This document shows positions 6,307-8,581 of a stretch of 8,581 nt of DNA, piece after piece (within the stretch, counting starts at the first letter, position 1; every line of letters starts with the position of its first letter). Below the pieces are notes generated by a model. That model was given only the letters and a program-made list of their open reading frames with translations, did not search any database and was not told the origin of the DNA. The position numbers were made by a program, and so were the translations under genes. Source of the stretch: Lishizhenia sp. (GTDB lineage: Bacteria; Bacteroidota; Bacteroidia; Flavobacteriales_D; Crocinitomicaceae); NCBI GenBank assembly GCA_007117055.1, contig SKHH01000151.1, positions 1-8,581 on the forward strand. Reading direction: 5' to 3'.

Positions 6307-7104
6307 TTACCTTCTAAAAACAAATTGATAACGAATTTTACCTGTTTGATTTTTTGGAGCGTTAGGGTCGTAATTGAATCGAGAAAGTAAGGCGTATTTT
6401 TCCGCTTGACGTATCATACAGTAGTTCGTATTTTGACTCTCATTAGGAAGATGCTTCGCATGGGTAACATCTCCATTTTCATTCACGCGTATTTCAACTA
6501 CAACAATGCCGTTTACTTCTCCACACGTATAACCCGGGTTACGAATATGCCAATCATTATTATTGAACGGTTTTCTATTTTCTAACTCGTACTTCACCAT
6601 TGTTTTTCCTGCGACTGCTTTTTCGCTTGCTCCTGCTTGAGTTGAAGGACTTTCTTTTTCTTTATTATCCTCTTTATTAGAAGCTTCTACATCTGTCTTA
6701 TCTAATGAAGATTTAGAGGATTCTCCCCCTCTTGCCGATTCGAGTTGCTGAATTACTTTAGATTCAAAGTCTCTTACATTTTGATACACATCTCCTTCAT
6801 AAGAAGTATAGCGTTCTCCTTCCTTAAACTCTTTTTCTCTTTGATCGGTTGCGCTTTGCACAAAACTAGTGATTTCTTCATTTTCTAAGAGCGCTTCATC
6901 CCAGCCCTCTGTAATTATATCTTCAGGAGATAGTTCAATATCGTCTGGTGCTTCTATTAACCTTCCCTGAAAGCTCCACGGCTCATAAATAACCAGTTCT
7001 TTATAAGTCGTAACTTGAAAATAAATAAAAAGCCCCACATGTACCGCCAAAGCGACAATGATACCATACTTATTTTTTTCTATGAAGTCAAGGACTTTAT
7101 TCAT
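6307..7104 (-). CDS. TonB/TolA-like energy transducer protein
   Basis: A 265-aa inner-membrane-anchored periplasmic protein laid out like TonB or TolA. There is a short cytoplasmic start (MNKVLDFIEKNKYG), one membrane helix at about 13-30, a long low-complexity charged linker (Glu/Ser/Lys-rich, roughly 50-170), and a compact C-terminal domain (about 175-265). The end GIVVVEIRVNENGDVTHAKHL resembles the TonB C-terminal strand pattern, and the protein closes with RYQFVFRR. Such proteins pass proton-motive energy from the ExbB/ExbD motor to outer-membrane partners; no exbBD lies here. Two cysteines, C194 and C229, could form a disulfide. I start at ATG 7102-7104; a GTG directly before it (7105-7107) is less likely. 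The ATG overlaps the end of the upstream WG-repeat gene by 8 nt, so translation is probably coupled. The C-terminal domain is divergent, so a structural role without energy transfer is possible. Confidence 0.78.
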   Translation of the reverse strand: MNKVLDFIEKNKYGIIVALAVHVGLFIYFQVTTYKELVIYEPWSFQGRLIEAPDDIELSPEDIITEGWDEALLENEEITSFVQSATDQREKEFKEGERYTSYEGDVYQNVRDFESKVIQQLESARGGESSKSSLDKTDVEASNKEDNKEKESPSTQAGASEKAVAGKTMVKYELENRKPFNNNDWHIRNPGYTCGEVNGIVVVEIRVNENGDVTHAKHLPNESQNTNYCMIRQAEKYALLSRFNYDPNAPKNQTGKIRYQFVFRR

Positions 7105-8581
7105 CACCTTTATTTAACGAGATCAGTAGGTGATTTGTTATATCAATATAATCAATTCTATCCGATGACTCCAACTGCATAAGCTCTTCGTGAATAAAAT
7201 GATGCCTAAAATAATCTGTAGGAGTAATAAGTTCTCCACTCGTGTCAAAGACTCCGAATGTTTCATCATTTCGCACAATAAACAAACTATCTGAAATACG
7301 TTGAATCAAATCGTGTTCGATGGAGATAACTTCTTCCCCATCTGTATTGATCACTCCCATTTTACGATTGTTTTGTACAATAGCAAGACCATTTATGAAC
7401 GGGTAAGCATAATCAAAAATGTAGCGAATTTGTAAACGAGTTCTTTCATCGGCGTAGCCCCATCTGTTTCCTTTTGTTACAGGTATTAAATCACCAAAAT
7501 CACCGATATTATCAAAAATCAAAGGAAAAACTTTTTCACCTTGCCGATCGATTAAACCATACTTGTTTCCTACGCGTACTTTTGCATGACCATTTATAAA
7601 CGCTGAGAATTGAAAGTAATTCGGATAAGCAATAAACTTCATAGGTATAATCAAATCGCCTTTTTCATCAATGTAACCGTACTTTTCGTCTTTTTCAATA
7701 GTTGCTAGCCCTTCAGATAGGCTCCCAATTCGGTCCACATAATTTTCCAACACATACATTCCATTCAAGTGAATTAAATTGGAAGAATCTCTCGTTGTAA
7801 CCACAAACAAGGAATCAGAAAAAAGCCTTAAATCATTTGCAATGGCTTGCATTACATACTCTCCCTTATGATTGATGAAACCGACTTTATTTCCTTCGAT
7901 TACTTTTGCTATTCCATCTTGAAAGGTAAAGGCTTCATCAAATGTACGGCCAAAAAGAGGACTTCCTTTTTTATCAAAATAGGTGTATTTGTCATTTTTA
8001 TAAGCGTAACATATTCCTTCGGAAAAAGAACCAATGTCGTCGAATTTCGCAGGTAAAATAAAATGACCTGTACGATCAATCAAACCAATATAGTCGTTGT
8101 ATTCAACAACTGCAGTTCCTTTATAAAAATCTTGGGCATCATCAAAAATAAAAGGAATAACCAATTCTTCTGCTTTATTTATAAAACCAATCTTTTCATT
8201 ATTAGAAACAGCGGCTAATCCATTGCTAAACATACTGGTAAAAGAATATCTAGCTGAAATCACCTCTTCACCCTTTTCGTTCATAAAACCGAAAAGTCCT
8301 TCCTTTTTAAAAGGAAATAGTTGTTTATTTACCCATTTCAATTCATTTTCAATTTTCTCAGGAAATGGAAATGCCGGGAACTTTTTTTGAAATTGATTCA
8401 AACGTTCTTCTGAATAATCAGTTAAGTACAATTGAAAAATATTTTTCCAAGCGTCATGCGCATTTCGGTTTTCCGGAAAACGCTGAACAAATTCAGCAAG
8501 CTGTTCGATATTGTAATTTTTCAAAAAGAAATTATAGATCTCATTTTCAGCTTTTGGGACATAAGGACTTTCTGGATATAA
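7097..8581 (-). CDS. WG-repeat protein with helical-repeat N-terminal part; start lies beyond the window
   Basis: 494 residues are visible; the frame is open to the right edge, so the internal TTG at 8522-8524 is not the start. Residues 2-67 contain two exact-period 33-residue helical repeats (YPES..EQLAEFVQR, FPEN..ERLNQFQKK) and the start of a third at F68, suggesting a TPR-like solenoid that continues upstream. From about residue 95 to the end come 11-12 WG units of 30-38 residues, with the pattern [FY]G-[FYL]-[IM]-[DN]-x-x-G-E...[VI]IP...FD....F..GLA.V. WG repeats form beta structures of unknown general function, common in Bacteroidota; a role in binding or surface scaffolding is inference only. 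Some units have lost the core Gly (units 4, 6 and 12). The gene overlaps the TonB-like gene by 8 nt, which points to a shared operon and perhaps a shared envelope role. No signal peptide can be judged without the start. Confidence 0.88.
   Translation of the reverse strand, partial: LYPESPYVPKAENEIYNFFLKNYNIEQLAEFVQRFPENRNAHDAWKNIFQLYLTDYSEERLNQFQKKFPAFPFPEKIENELKWVNKQLFPFKKEGLFGFMNEKGEEVISARYSFTSMFSNGLAAVSNNEKIGFINKAEELVIPFIFDDAQDFYKGTAVVEYNDYIGLIDRTGHFILPAKFDDIGSFSEGICYAYKNDKYTYFDKKGSPLFGRTFDEAFTFQDGIAKVIEGNKVGFINHKGEYVMQAIANDLRLFSDSLFVVTTRDSSNLIHLNGMYVLENYVDRIGSLSEGLATIEKDEKYGYIDEKGDLIIPMKFIAYPNYFQFSAFINGHAKVRVGNKYGLIDRQGEKVFPLIFDNIGDFGDLIPVTKGNRWGYADERTRLQIRYIFDYAYPFINGLAIVQNNRKMGVINTDGEEVISIEHDLIQRISDSLFIVRNDETFGVFDTSGELITPTDYFRHHFIHEELMQLESSDRIDYIDITNHLLISLNKGDE

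Noticed and set aside
8522..8524. TTG as the start of the WG-repeat gene
   Set aside because: The frame is open to the window edge and the upstream residues complete a 33-residue repeat, so this TTG encodes an internal Leu.
1..8581. CRISPR array, tRNA, rRNA, insertion sequence or toxin-antitoxin module
   Set aside because: Reading through, I found no regularly spaced repeats, cloverleaf-like sequence, transposase motif or small paired genes of that kind.

Overview
The window looks like ordinary chromosome of a member of the Bacteroidota, most likely of the flavobacterial side. It is AT-rich. Several genes have the characteristic promoter form of that phylum (TTG at about -33 and TAnnTTTG at about -7), and purine-rich Shine-Dalgarno sites are mostly absent. 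The gene content fits too: a DUF4301 protein, a WG-repeat protein paired with a TonB-type protein, and an RNase HI with an N-terminal hybrid-binding domain. I cannot name a genus from sequence alone.

Layout, left to right. (1) Positions 1-812, minus: first 270 codons of an NAD(P)-dependent oxidoreductase of the saccharopine/alanine dehydrogenase type, cut by the window edge. (2) 958-1590, minus: RNase HI. (3) About 1591-2332: no confidently recognisable gene, only a weak 77-codon ORF at 1960-2193. (4) 2387-2545, minus: rpmH (ribosomal protein L34, 52 aa), too short for a standard ORF cutoff, with a clear promoter and a strong terminator. (5) 2815-4038, plus, divergent from rpmH: ispH, the last enzyme of the MEP isoprenoid pathway, in the long form resembling that of cyanobacteria and plants. 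(6) 4039-4360: convergent intergenic stretch with an imperfect inverted repeat of about 93 bp. (7) 4361-5758, minus: DUF4301 protein with nucleotidyltransferase-like motifs. (8) 5759-6306: mostly non-coding, with a promoter, a doubtful 44-codon ORF and a GC-richer repeat cluster. (9) 6307-7104 and 7097-8581, minus: a TonB/TolA-like protein overlapping by 8 nt the end of a WG-repeat protein whose start lies beyond the right edge.

Most genes are single housekeeping transcription units with no functional link between them. The only evident operon is the WG-repeat/TonB-like pair. The plus strand carries one confident gene, ispH.

I found no CRISPR array, insertion sequence, phage gene, toxin-antitoxin pair, tRNA or rRNA, and nothing that I would call a new defence or mobile system. 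The points most worth a second look are the layered repeat architecture of the WG protein (33-residue helical repeats followed by 11-12 WG units that may have duplicated as a block of five), the two intergenic repeat elements, and the long-form IspH.
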